Part shown: piece after piece, positions 17,015 to 25,219 of the stretch | How the letters are laid out: every line of letters begins with the position of its first letter | Position numbering within the stretch: the first letter of the stretch is position 1 | Assembly (NCBI RefSeq): GCF_025133575.1 | Contig: NZ_CP104011.1 | Location: 4,534,965 to 4,598,964 of the forward strand | DNA from: Pseudomonas sp. GCEP-101 | Lineage (GTDB): Bacteria > Pseudomonadota > Gammaproteobacteria > Pseudomonadales > Pseudomonadaceae | Length of the DNA: 64,000 bases | Direction: 5' to 3' | The notes under the pieces: generated by a model | What the model saw: only the letters and a program-made list of their open reading frames with translations | Told to the model about the DNA's origin: nothing | The model's database searches: none | Made by a program: the position numbers and the translations under genes

Positions 17015-18253
17015 ATGGGTGCTTTGAGCGGATACCGCGTACTCGACCTCAGCCGCGTGCTGGCCGGCCCCTGGTGCGGCCAGGTGCTGGCCGACCTGGG
17101 CGCGGAAGTGATCAAGATCGAACGGCCCGGCGTGGGTGACGATACCCGCGGCTGGGGCCCGCCGTACATGAAGACCGCCGACGGTTCGGACAGCTCCGAG
17201 GCCGCGTACTACCAGTCCACCAACCGCAACAAGCTGTCGGTGGCGCTGAACCTGGCGAGCGAGGAAGGCCAGGCGCTGGTGCGCGCGCTGGCCTGCGAGT
17301 GCGATGTGCTGATCGAGAACTACAAGGCCGGCTCGCTGGCCAAGTACGGGCTGGATTACGACAGCCTGTCCAAGCTCAATCCGCGCCTGGTGTACTGCTC
17401 CATCACCGGCTTCGGCCAGACCGGCCCGCGCGCCGAGGAGCCCGGCTACGACTTCATCATCCAGGGCATGGGCGGGTTGATGAGCATCACCGGCGAGAAG
17501 GACGGCGTCCCCGGCGCCGGCCCGCAGAAGGTCGGTGTCGCGGTGTCCGACGTGATGACCGGCCTGTACTCGGTGGTCGCCATCCAGGCGGCGCTGCTGG
17601 CGCGGGAAAGGACCGGCCGCGGCCAGCACTGCGACATGGCGCTGCTCGACGTGCAGGTCGCCATGCTCGGCAACCAGAGCCAGAACTACCTCGCCACCGG
17701 CCGCTCGCCGGGGCGCCAGGGCAACGCCCACGTCAACATCGTGCCGTACCAGGTGTTCAGCGCGAAGGACATGGACTTCATCATCGCCTGCGGCAACGAC
17801 AGCCAGTTCGTCTCGCTGTGCGAGGCCATCGGCCTGCCGGAGCTGCCCAAGGACCCGCGCTTCACCCGCAACGCCGACCGCGTACGCAACCGCGACATCA
17901 TCGTCGGCAAGCTGGCCGAGCATTTCCAGGGCGACACCGCGGACAACTGGGTGCGCCGCATCCACGCGGTGAAGGTGCCGGTGGGCGTGATCAACGATAT
18001 CGGCCGCGCGCTGGAAGAGCCCCAGGTGGTCGCCCGCGACATGCTGGTGGACATCCCTCACGCGCAGAACCCCGGCTTCCGTATGGTCGGCAGCCCGCTG
18101 AAGCTGTCCGAGACGCCGGTGGAATACCAGCGCCCGGCACCCATGCTCGGCGAACACACCGACGAGGTGCTCAAGCGCCGCCTCGGGCTGGACGATGCGC
18201 GCCTGGCGGCGCTCAAGGCCGAGGGGGTGATCGAGCAACTGGGCCAGGGCTGA
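17015..18253 (+). CDS. CaiB/BaiF (class III) CoA-transferase
   Basis: 412 aa. Family III CoA-transferase fold: GYRVLDLSRVLAGPWCGQVL, LADLGAEVIKIERP, the loop ENYKAGSLAKYGLDYDSL, and a candidate catalytic Asp179 in VGVAVSDVMTGLYS. It would move CoA from a donor such as succinyl-CoA to the imported acid, the activation step missing from the rest of the operon. It replaces the two-subunit DcaIJ transferase of Acinetobacter. ATG 17015 has GAGGAG upstream; a TTG two codons earlier is less likely. Confidence 0.92.
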   Translation: MGALSGYRVLDLSRVLAGPWCGQVLADLGAEVIKIERPGVGDDTRGWGPPYMKTADGSDSSEAAYYQSTNRNKLSVALNLASEEGQALVRALACECDVLIENYKAGSLAKYGLDYDSLSKLNPRLVYCSITGFGQTGPRAEEPGYDFIIQGMGGLMSITGEKDGVPGAGPQKVGVAVSDVMTGLYSVVAIQAALLARERTGRGQHCDMALLDVQVAMLGNQSQNYLATGRSPGRQGNAHVNIVPYQVFSAKDMDFIIACGNDSQFVSLCEAIGLPELPKDPRFTRNADRVRNRDIIVGKLAEHFQGDTADNWVRRIHAVKVPVGVINDIGRALEEPQVVARDMLVDIPHAQNPGFRMVGSPLKLSETPVEYQRPAPMLGEHTDEVLKRRLGLDDARLAALKAEGVIEQLGQG

Positions 18254-18381
18254 CGCCGTTCGCGAATGACGGCGGATCGCCGCAAGCGGTCAGGTGCCCC
18301 AGGCTCGTTGAGTTCGTGGGCGAGCAAGGCCTTTGAAGAGCGCGCCGGCGCAAGTCTCGATCCGCAGGAGCGAGGTTGCTC

Positions 18382-18498
18382 ATGAATCCACTGCCCTCCG
18401 GCGCCGACGCCGGAGGGCGCCACTCACAGGAAAACCGAATGAACGTGCTGGTCGCCGACCTGTTCGAAGCCGCACCGGAGCTGGAAAAGGTCGTCTGA
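18382..18498 (+). CDS. Possible small ORF in the gap before the porin gene
   Basis: 38 codons starting MNPLPSGADAGG and ending FEAAPELEKVV, or only the last 19 codons from the internal ATG at 18439 (AGGAAAAC upstream). The first half lies over a perfect DNA hairpin (CCCTCCGGCG / CGCCGGAGGG, about 18391-18414), which may instead be a regulatory or processing structure. I recognise no family. The remaining 18254-18577 sequence is otherwise empty except for the terminator. Confidence 0.25.
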   Translation: MNPLPSGADAGGRHSQENRMNVLVADLFEAAPELEKVV

Positions 18499-18514
18499 GC
18501 CCGCGCATTCCCGT

Positions 18515-18546
18515 GCCGGGCCAGCCGACATCGGCCCGGCGTTTTG
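18515..18546 (+). terminator. Probable terminator between the CoA-transferase operon and the porin
   Basis: GCCGGGCC / GGCCCGGC stem, 10-nt loop, then GTTTTG. The short T-run suggests partial read-through to the porin. Confidence 0.6.
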
Positions 18547-18577
18547 CCAACACCTCACGTAGATAGAAACAAGAACA

Positions 18578-19828
18578 ATGAATACTCGTCGACTCCCTGT
18601 GCTGGTCTCCGGACTGGCGCTGCTGCCCCCGTTCGCCCTCGCCGATTTCCTCGCCGACAGCAAGGCCAGCATCGAAACGCGCAACTTCTATTTCAACCGC
18701 GACTACCGCCAGAGCGGCGCCGCCCAGTCGAAAGCCGAGGAATGGGCGCAGGGCTTCCTGCTGCGCTACGAATCGGGCTACACCGACGGCACCGTTGGCG
18801 TCGGCGTGGATGCCCTCGGCCTGCTGGGCCTGAAGCTCGACTCCAGCCCGGACCGCTCCGGCTCCGGCCTGCTGCCGTATTCCGCCAGCGACCGCCGCGC
18901 CGCCGACGACTACAGCGCGCTCGGCCTGACCGCCAAGCTGCGTGCCTCCAACAGCACCCTGAAGGTGGGCACGCTGCTGCCCAAGCTGCCGGTGGTGCAG
19001 TACAACGACACCCGCCTGCTGCCGCAGACCTTCCAGGGCGCGCTGGTGGAGTCGAAGGAGCTCGACGACCTCGACCTGCAGCTTGGCCAGTTGCGCCAGG
19101 TGAAGCAGCGTGACTCGACCAACGACGAAGACCTGTCGATGACCCGTGGCAACAAGCGCAACATCGTTGCCGGCAGCCACCTCACCAGCGACCGCTTCAA
19201 CCTCGCCGGCGGCACCTATCGCTGGAACAGCCAGCTCAGCACCAGCTACCACTATGCCAACCTCGAAGACCTCTACCGCCAGCACTACGTGAGCCTGGTG
19301 CATACGCTGCCGATCGCCGAGGGCCAGTCGCTGAAGTCCGACATCCGCTGGGCGCGCTCCACCGACGATGGCGGCAGCAACGTCGACAACCGCGCGCTCA
19401 ATGCCATGTTCACCTACAAGCTGGGCAACCAGGCGTTCGGCCTCGGCCTGCAGCGCATGTCCGGCGACACCGGCTTCGCCTACCTGTCCGGCACCGACCC
19501 GTACCTGGTCAACTACGTGCAGATCGGCGATTTCGCCAACAAGGACGAACGCTCCTGGCAGCTGCGCTACGACTTCAACTTCGCCACCTACGGGATGCCC
19601 GGGCTGAGCCTGATGACGCGCTATCTGCGCGGCGACCACATCGACCTGCTGAACGGTCAGGGCAACGGCAAGGAGTGGGAGCGCGATACCGACATCGGCT
19701 ACGTGGTGCAGAGCGGTGCGCTGAAGAACGTCGGCTTCAAGCTGCGCAACAGCACCTTCCGCAGCAGCTTCGGCAACGACATGGACGAAACCCGCTTCAT
19801 CGTCAGCTACACCCTGCCGATCTGGTAA
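18578..19828 (+). CDS. OprD-family outer-membrane porin
   Basis: 416 aa with a signal peptide (RRLPVLVSGLALLPPFALA, cleavage near residue 22) and the OprD mature start FLADSKASIETRNFYFNRDY. Further family marks are KAEEWAQGFLLRYESGYTDG, VGVGVDALGLLGLKLDS and MSMTRGNKRN-like loops. Alternating amphipathic strands make an 18-strand barrel; the C-terminus ends TLPIW, an aromatic last residue as needed for BAM insertion. OprD members take up small acids or amino acids. By position it is probably the entry route for the substrate of the IclR-controlled pathway, filling the role of DcaP. Confidence 0.92.
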   Translation: MNTRRLPVLVSGLALLPPFALADFLADSKASIETRNFYFNRDYRQSGAAQSKAEEWAQGFLLRYESGYTDGTVGVGVDALGLLGLKLDSSPDRSGSGLLPYSASDRRAADDYSALGLTAKLRASNSTLKVGTLLPKLPVVQYNDTRLLPQTFQGALVESKELDDLDLQLGQLRQVKQRDSTNDEDLSMTRGNKRNIVAGSHLTSDRFNLAGGTYRWNSQLSTSYHYANLEDLYRQHYVSLVHTLPIAEGQSLKSDIRWARSTDDGGSNVDNRALNAMFTYKLGNQAFGLGLQRMSGDTGFAYLSGTDPYLVNYVQIGDFANKDERSWQLRYDFNFATYGMPGLSLMTRYLRGDHIDLLNGQGNGKEWERDTDIGYVVQSGALKNVGFKLRNSTFRSSFGNDMDETRFIVSYTLPIW

Positions 19829-19870
19829 GGGTGGCGGGCCTCCGGTCCTTGACGATCGGGAGGCTTGCTC

Positions 19871-19913
19871 CACGGGTGTCCGGGCGCTGCGCAGGCAGGC
19901 CCGGACACCCGTG
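19871..19913 (+). terminator. Very strong hairpin after the porin gene, no clear T-run
   Basis: Perfect 15-bp arms CACGGGTGTCCGGGC / GCCCGGACACCCGTG with a 13-nt loop. The sequence after it is GGGGACAC, so it is either a T-less terminator or an mRNA-stabilising structure. The rest of the gap to 20093 holds no gene I can support. Confidence 0.5.
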
Positions 19914-20093
19914 GGGACACGCCAGGACGAACGGCGCCAACGCCCGTGCTTGAGCGAGCGAGGGGATATTTCCTGCGTGCCGGCTGTCTCACCGGACGCG
20001 GAAAAGTCTGGCCAGGGCCTGCGCCCTCGGCTTATAAAACCCCTTCGCCGCTGCAGACCCGCAGGGATGGCGGCCCCACGAGATCAAGGAACG

Positions 20094-20516
20094 ATGATGC
20101 GACGAGTCACGATGATTCTGCTCGCGGCTGCGCTATTGCAAGGCTGCGCACACCAGAAAACCGGCAACCAGTGCGAAGACAACTTCAACACTTCGGGTGG
20201 TTTCATGGCCGGCAAGACCTACAACTCCAGCGTCGTATTCGACCACCTGGCCCCCGAAAAGGCCTTCCACAACGCGCAGAAGGCGCTGCTCAAGGAAGGC
20301 TTCTCCATCGATACCGCAGACGACGAGCGCGGCATCATCTCCGCCCACCAGGGCGTCATCCTCAGCAGCCGCACCGCGCCGATGAGCGTCGTGGTGGAGG
20401 AGGCCGGGAAGGGCAGCAAGGTGAGCTACATCTTCACCACCTCTGGCGGCATGTACACCACCGACGGCGTGGTGCGCGAGGGCTTCTGCCGCCTGGCGGA
20501 CGGAATGCGCGAGTAG
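20094..20516 (+). CDS. Small putative lipoprotein
   Basis: 140 aa. The N-terminus MMRRVTMILLAAALLQGCAH is a lipoprotein signal peptide with Cys18 as the lipidated residue (lipobox LQGC). The mature part has an alpha/beta pattern (FDHLAPEKAFHNAQKALLKE, GFSIDTADDERGIISAHQGV, VVVEEAGKGSKVSYIFTT) resembling small BON/YajG-like envelope domains, but I cannot assign a family. Two adjacent ATG codons compete; AAGGA precedes both. It stands alone between the porin and convergent genes. Confidence 0.8.
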   Translation: MMRRVTMILLAAALLQGCAHQKTGNQCEDNFNTSGGFMAGKTYNSSVVFDHLAPEKAFHNAQKALLKEGFSIDTADDERGIISAHQGVILSSRTAPMSVVVEEAGKGSKVSYIFTTSGGMYTTDGVVREGFCRLADGMRE

Positions 20517-20610
20517 CTCTGCCCAGCCCGCCATTGAGCAGGCATCCGGCTCCTTGTCGGATGGGTATCGCTGCACGCCACGCCACCCGGCGGCGAGGCT
20601 CACGGGTATC

Positions 20611-20835
20611 TCAGGCCCTGGCCAGCTTTTCGACGAGGCGCCGGGTCAGCGGCGCGATGACCAGCACCAGCGGGAAGGCGATGCTCCAGCTGGTGAGCCA
20701 CGCCCCCAGCCAGAGCTGGGCAAAGGCCGGTGCCAGGCCGATGGCGCGCCAGGTGGAGAGCCCGGACACCAGCAAGGTCATCACGCCGGACAGGATCAGC
20801 GCGAACAGCAGCGGGCCGCAGCGGCGCGGGATCAT
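20611..20835 (-). CDS. DUF2798-type small membrane protein
   Basis: 74 aa with two hydrophobic segments (LLFALILSGVMTLLVSGLST and SWSIAFPLVLVIAPL), matching the two-helix DUF2798 family of unknown function. Excellent AGGAGG site. The start overlaps the stop of the flavodoxin-like gene (ATGA), so the two are translated as a pair. Confidence 0.8.
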   Translation of the reverse strand: MIPRRCGPLLFALILSGVMTLLVSGLSTWRAIGLAPAFAQLWLGAWLTSWSIAFPLVLVIAPLTRRLVEKLARA

Positions 20836-21422
20836 GCCTGCACCTCCTTTGCATGCTCGAGCTGTGGCGAGTGCAGGCGGCCCAGGGTCTGGGCGAAATG
20901 CTCGCCGAACAGCCGCGCGGTCTTCAGGTCGCCGGGGCAGAAGTCCGCGGCGGTCTTGTCGGCCTGGGCCATCAGCCCGGACCAGGAGCCGAGACGGTTG
21001 GCCGCTTCTTCGACCGGCACGCCCAGGTGCTGCTCGGGGAGGATCGGGTTGCCGGCCCAGAGCATCCCGTGCTGCATGCAGAAGGTGAACAGCGAGATCA
21101 GCGTGGACTGCTTGTCGCCCGCCGGCAGCGCCGAGACAGTGAAACCGGCGGCGAGGCGGCCGCGCAGCCTCTGCTGGCGCCACAGCGGCCCGGTGGCGTC
21201 CATCAGCGCCTTCAGCGGCGCCGAAACGCCACCCAGGTAGGTGGGCGAGCCCAGGATCAGGCCGTGATAGGCAAGCAGCGCCTGCGGTTGCTCGATCAGC
21301 ACCTGCGCCTTGAGCAGGTGGACTTCGCAGTCTGGCACCCGGCTCGCGCCGCTGGCGATGGTCTGGGCGATGCGTTCGGTGCGGCCGCTGGCGCTGTGGT
21401 AGACGATGGCAATGGTTTTCAT
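20832..21422 (-). CDS. Flavodoxin/NADPH-dependent FMN reductase-like protein (WrbA-type fold)
   Basis: 196 aa flavodoxin fold: phosphate-binding loop YHSASGRTERIA, then LILGSPTYLGGVSAPLKALM for the isoalloxazine site and LAAGFTVSALPAGDKQSTLI. It should bind FMN and reduce quinones or other electrophiles in the cytoplasm. It is divergent from the MerR gene at 21531 and shares its operator region, so it is probably induced by a redox or electrophile signal. Start at 21422 has GGAGAAG upstream. Confidence 0.87.
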   Translation of the reverse strand: MKTIAIVYHSASGRTERIAQTIASGASRVPDCEVHLLKAQVLIEQPQALLAYHGLILGSPTYLGGVSAPLKALMDATGPLWRQQRLRGRLAAGFTVSALPAGDKQSTLISLFTFCMQHGMLWAGNPILPEQHLGVPVEEAANRLGSWSGLMAQADKTAADFCPGDLKTARLFGEHFAQTLGRLHSPQLEHAKEVQA

Positions 21423-21490
21423 GGCTTCTCCGCTGTTTTCACGCAAGGGGAAGGCCGCGTGTGGATTGACCTCGGCGGCCTTTGGCGTGA

Positions 21491-21517
21491 ACCTACAAGT
21501 TCAAGCGAACTTGAGGT
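21491..21517. promoter_or_regulatory. MerR-type operator in the flavodoxin/MerR divergent promoter
   Basis: ACCTACAAGTTC, four bases, then GAACTTGAGGT. The arms match the CCTCAAGTT/AACTTGAGG dyad bound by SoxR and other MerR proteins. It lies 14 bp before the MerR start. Confidence 0.7.
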
Positions 21518-21530
21518 CAAGAGGTGTTCC

Positions 21531-21968
21531 ATGGATATCGCTGACGTGGCCCGACGTTCCGGCGTGCCGGCATCGACCCTGCGTTTCTACGAGGAAAAGG
21601 GGTTGATCGTCTCGCTGGCCAAGCCCGGTGCGCGCCGCCAGTTCGCGCCGCAGATCCTCGACCAGCTGGCGCTGATCAGCCTGGGCCAGTCGGCCGGCTT
21701 CAGCCTGGAGGAAATCCGCTCGATGTTCGCCGGCGACGGCACCACCCACATCGACCGGCAGATGCTCTCGGCCAAGGCGGACGAACTGGACGCCACGATC
21801 AGACGCCTGCGCGCGATGAGCCGCGGGTTGCGCCATGCGGCGGCGTGCCCGGCGCCCAGTCATGCGGAGTGCCCGACGTTCCAGAAGCTGGTGAAGGCGG
21901 CGGCGGACAGTGCGCTGGCGGGGAAGAAGGAGCGGGGGCGGCTGAGGAAGGGGCAGGGTGCTGTCTGA
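21531..21968 (+). CDS. MerR-family transcriptional regulator
   Basis: 145 aa. N-terminal winged HTH (MDIADVARRSGVPASTLRFY, EEKGLIVSLAKPGARRQFAP), a connecting coiled-coil helix (DRQMLSAKADELDATIRRLR) and a short C-terminal tail with two cysteines (CPAPSHAECPTF) that could sense metal or redox state. The cysteine spacing differs from the SoxR Fe-S pattern. Probably controls the divergent flavodoxin/DUF2798 pair and itself via the dyad at 21491. Confidence 0.9.
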   Translation: MDIADVARRSGVPASTLRFYEEKGLIVSLAKPGARRQFAPQILDQLALISLGQSAGFSLEEIRSMFAGDGTTHIDRQMLSAKADELDATIRRLRAMSRGLRHAAACPAPSHAECPTFQKLVKAAADSALAGKKERGRLRKGQGAV

Positions 21969-22013
21969 TGGAGCTGGAACGGGGCTTGCCCTCTACCGGG
22001 TTGAAGGGCTCTT

Positions 22014-22150
22014 CGTAGGAGCGAGCTTGCTCGCGAACCCGCCCAGCCTCGGTGCTGCCGACAGCTCCTGTTCGCGAGCAAGCTCGCTCCTACAGAGAAA
22101 CGCTCTGCCCCGTAGGGCGAATAACCCGGAACGGGTTGTTCGCCAACAAG
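22014..22150. repeat. REPIN (GAGC-stem) plus one copy of the GTAGGGCG-type repeat
   Basis: Facing REP copies at 22015-22038 and 22071-22093. A hairpin of the second dispersed family (CCGTAGGGCGAATAACCCGG ... GGGTTGTTCGCC) follows at about 22110-22147. The 21969-22181 gap has no gene. Confidence 0.8.
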
Positions 22151-22181
22151 GCGTATCGCATCGGGCTGCGGCAATCGACGG

Positions 22182-23705
22182 TCATCGCGCGGCTTCCGGG
22201 GCAGTGGTCGCACGTTCCAGGCGATTGCGCCCGGCGGCCTTGGCGCGGTACAGCGCGCGGTCGGCGGCTTCGATCAGGGCGTGGGGGCTGCTGTCACTCC
22301 CGGCGGGCAGGGTGGCGATGCCGATGCTGGCGGTGATGCGGCCCAGGGGGCTGCCGGCGTGGGTGAGGTTGGCCTGCTGCAGGCGCTGCATGAACTGCTC
22401 GGCCACGGCCTGCGCTCCCTCCGCGCCGGTGTTGGGCAGGATCACCGCCAGCTCCTCGCCGCCGTAGCGCGCGGCGAGGTCGGCAGGGCGGCGCACGCTG
22501 TCGGCCAGGACGCGGCCGATGCGGCGCAGGCAGTCGTCGCCGGCCGGGTGGCCGTAGGTGTCGTTGAAACGCTTGAAGTGGTCGATGTCGATCAGCAGCA
22601 GCCCCAGCGGCGCGCGCTCGCGGTGGGCACGGCGCAGCTCGGCGGCGAGGTGGTCGTCGAAGCTGCGGCGGTTCTCCAGGCCGGTGAGCGGGTCGCGGGA
22701 GGCGAGCACTTCCAGTTGGCGGTTGGCCTTGATCAGGTCTTCGCGGGCATCGCGCAGCAGCCGCTCGGTGCCGATGCGGCGCTGGATGGCGAGGATCAGC
22801 AGGCTGCCGATCACCACGATGACCATCAGCAGGCCGAAGGCGATGATGACCGTGCGCAGGGCGTCATCGCGCCAGGCGGCCAGGGCCTCGTCCTTGCCCA
22901 GGGCGACCGAGGTCACCAGCGGGTAGCGCTCGTTCTGGCGGAAGGCGTAGATGCGTTCGACGCCGTCCAGCGAGGAGGTGAAGGTCGCGCTGCCGACCAT
23001 GGCGTTGTCCAGGTAGCGGGTAAAGATCGGCGAGCGCGAGAGGATCTGGCCCATGTCGCTCTCGCGGAACGGGTAGCGCACCAGCACCTGGCCGTTGCTG
23101 ATGGCCACGCCGATGGCGCCGGTCTTGCCAATGTCGATCTTGCCGAACAGGCGCAGGAAGTCCTGCACGCCGAGGGCCGCGACGATCACCCCGGCGAAGT
23201 TGCCGTGGGCGTCGTTGTAGCGGCGGCTGACGGTGATCACCCAGACGCCGGTGGCGCGGCTGTGGATCGGCCCGCCGATGTACGCATCCAGCGAAGGGTT
23301 GTCGCGGTGGTGGATGAAATAGCCGCGGTCGGCGCTGTTGGAGCCGGGCGGGAAGGGGCCGGTGGAGGTCATCAGCCAGTTGCCCTTCGCATCGTAGATG
23401 CCCACGCCGTTGAGCTGCCCGAGCAGGTGCTGCTGGCGCTTCACCAGGTCGTTCAGGCGCTGCAGGTTGGCGGCGCCGGTCCCTTCGCTCTCCAGGCGTT
23501 CGGCGAGACCCAGCAGGAGCATGGAGCTCTGGGTGACCACGCCTTCGACATAGGTATCCAGCGCCTGGGTCAGGTTGAGGTTGTGGGTGGTGGCATCCGC
23601 CAGGGTGCGCTCGCGCGCCGACCACAGCTCCCAGGCCGTGGCGGTGGCCACGGCGAGGCTGATGATCGACAGCAGGAGGATGGCTAGGCGGATGTCGCGT
23701 TTCAC
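22182..23705 (-). CDS. Membrane-bound diguanylate cyclase with extracytoplasmic Cache sensor
   Basis: 507 aa. TM1 at about 7-25, a periplasmic dCache-like domain 40-270 (GVGIYDAKGNWLMTSTG, ADRGYFIHHRDNPSLDAYIG, GVWVITVSRRYNDAHGNFAG), TM2 near 283-308, then a GGDEF domain 340-500. The active site is GGEEL (415-419), an accepted variant. An RxxD product-inhibition site (RPAD) sits exactly five residues before it. It should make c-di-GMP from GTP in response to a small periplasmic ligand. A second cyclase gene lies upstream on the same strand. Confidence 0.93.
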   Translation of the reverse strand: MKRDIRLAILLLSIISLAVATATAWELWSARERTLADATTHNLNLTQALDTYVEGVVTQSSMLLLGLAERLESEGTGAANLQRLNDLVKRQQHLLGQLNGVGIYDAKGNWLMTSTGPFPPGSNSADRGYFIHHRDNPSLDAYIGGPIHSRATGVWVITVSRRYNDAHGNFAGVIVAALGVQDFLRLFGKIDIGKTGAIGVAISNGQVLVRYPFRESDMGQILSRSPIFTRYLDNAMVGSATFTSSLDGVERIYAFRQNERYPLVTSVALGKDEALAAWRDDALRTVIIAFGLLMVIVVIGSLLILAIQRRIGTERLLRDAREDLIKANRQLEVLASRDPLTGLENRRSFDDHLAAELRRAHRERAPLGLLLIDIDHFKRFNDTYGHPAGDDCLRRIGRVLADSVRRPADLAARYGGEELAVILPNTGAEGAQAVAEQFMQRLQQANLTHAGSPLGRITASIGIATLPAGSDSSPHALIEAADRALYRAKAAGRNRLERATTAPEAAR

Positions 23706-23811
23706 ACTGACCTCGTGGGGGCGTCCCCTATGGGTTGCCAGGCGTCGCGGACATCGCCCGGCGGCAGAGCAGGGAGACGCCGGCCGCGCGTGCCGGGTTA
23801 CGTGTCGTTGG

Positions 23812-25005
23812 TCAGACGCCGGGCATGCCGCTGAGTTGCACGCGATTGCGACCTTTTTGCTTGGCGACGTACAGGTGCTGGTCGCAGCGTGCGAGCAATT
23901 CGCGGGGCTCGTGCAGGCCGCTCTCGCTGGCCATCGCCGCGCCCAGGCTGATGGTCAGGTGGCGCAGGCTGTCGGGCCGGTAGAGGTGCTCGATGCCCAG
24001 GCTCGCCACCTGCTCGCGCAGGCGTTCGGCGACGCAGCGCAGATCGTCGGCGTTGGTCGCTTCCAGCAGGATGGCGAACTCCTCTCCACCATAACGATAG
24101 ACGTTGGCCTGCCCGCCGCGCAGGGTGCCGACCAGGCTTTCGGCGACCTGGCACAGGCAACGGTCGCCGGCCTGGTGGCCGTAGTGATCGTTATAGGGCT
24201 TGAAGTAGTCGATATCGGCCATCAGCAGGGCGAAGGGCCGACCGTGGGCACGCATGCCGTGCCAGCTCTCGTTCAGCTGCAGGTCCAGTGCGCGGCGGTT
24301 GCCCACGCCGGTCAGGCCGTCGGTGGCGGCCAGCTCCTGCAGGCGCAGGTTGAGCGCGGCCAGCTCCGCACGCTGGCGGCGCTCTTCGAGGTCGGCGAGG
24401 AAGGCGCGGCGTACGCCCTTGATGTTGGTCCAGCTGATGAACAGGCTGAACAGGGCGATGGGCAGGTAGACCAGGGTGAATATTAGCAGTGGCTTGGCGG
24501 CGCCGCCGTGGATCAGCCAGACGTTGTAGAAGATGATGGCGGTGATGATCGCCGAGACCAGGGCGATACCCTTGAAGGAGTAGCGCACGCCAAGGTTGCC
24601 CAGCAGCACGAAGACCACCGAGGCATAGAGGAAGAACGGCACGTCCGGCGAGGCGCTGCGCTTGAGCAATTCGAACCAGGCGATGGTGGAGATGATGTCG
24701 TGCAGCGGCATCAGCAGGTCCATCAGCAGCACGCTGCGGCTGAAGCGGAACACCAGGAAGATGTTGATCAGGCCGATCAGGCTCAGGCCGGTGCGCAGCA
24801 GCAGCGACTCCCGGGCCATGTCCGGAATGAGCAGGGCATCGGCCACGACGTAGGAGTCGTAGGCGGCCATGGCGATGAAGTTGATCGCCAGCAGGAAGCG
24901 TCGGTAATGCTGGATCACGTACGCCTGGTAGGCATCCTGCAGGCGCGGCGGGATTCTCCCCTGGGACTGCCGGGGAGGAGCGGCGGGGAACTCGGGTGCG
25001 GTCAT
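23812..25005 (-). CDS. Membrane-bound diguanylate cyclase (GGDEF)
   Basis: 397 aa. Residues about 40-200 hold six hydrophobic segments forming an integral sensor region of unknown ligand. A short coiled coil (ADLEERRQRAELAALNLRLQ) follows, then a GGDEF domain with TDGLTGVGNRRALD, MADIDYFKPYNDHYGHQAGD and active site GGEEF (306-310). The residues five before the motif are GGQA, so no RxxD inhibitory site. Expected to synthesise c-di-GMP without product feedback. The 107-bp gap to the next cyclase gives no terminator, so co-transcription is possible. Confidence 0.92.
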   Translation of the reverse strand: MTAPEFPAAPPRQSQGRIPPRLQDAYQAYVIQHYRRFLLAINFIAMAAYDSYVVADALLIPDMARESLLLRTGLSLIGLINIFLVFRFSRSVLLMDLLMPLHDIISTIAWFELLKRSASPDVPFFLYASVVFVLLGNLGVRYSFKGIALVSAIITAIIFYNVWLIHGGAAKPLLIFTLVYLPIALFSLFISWTNIKGVRRAFLADLEERRQRAELAALNLRLQELAATDGLTGVGNRRALDLQLNESWHGMRAHGRPFALLMADIDYFKPYNDHYGHQAGDRCLCQVAESLVGTLRGGQANVYRYGGEEFAILLEATNADDLRCVAERLREQVASLGIEHLYRPDSLRHLTISLGAAMASESGLHEPRELLARCDQHLYVAKQKGRNRVQLSGMPGV

Positions 25006-25219
25006 CGAGAGTGGGAGCCTGTGTCTGCCATCCGGGGCGAATGCTGGCCAAGGGCTAGATTAGGGGGCGGCACCATCGCCGTCCAGCGGGGCGAGGCGTG
25101 GGCCGTAGCAAAACATCGCCAGCCGCCGATTGGCTCTGTCGCCAGAGTTGCTAATGGATCTTTATAGGGTGCCAATGCGGCGGCATGATGACCGCCATTA
25201 CCTGCTGTCGAGGCCTTCC

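Noticed and set aside
15208..17169. Minus-strand open frame of 653 codons across the thiolase
   Set aside because: Antisense to an enzyme with all catalytic residues; translation is low complexity.
18382..18498. Leader peptide / attenuator for the porin
   Set aside because: No run of a regulatory amino acid and no alternative terminator pairing; kept only as a low-confidence small frame.
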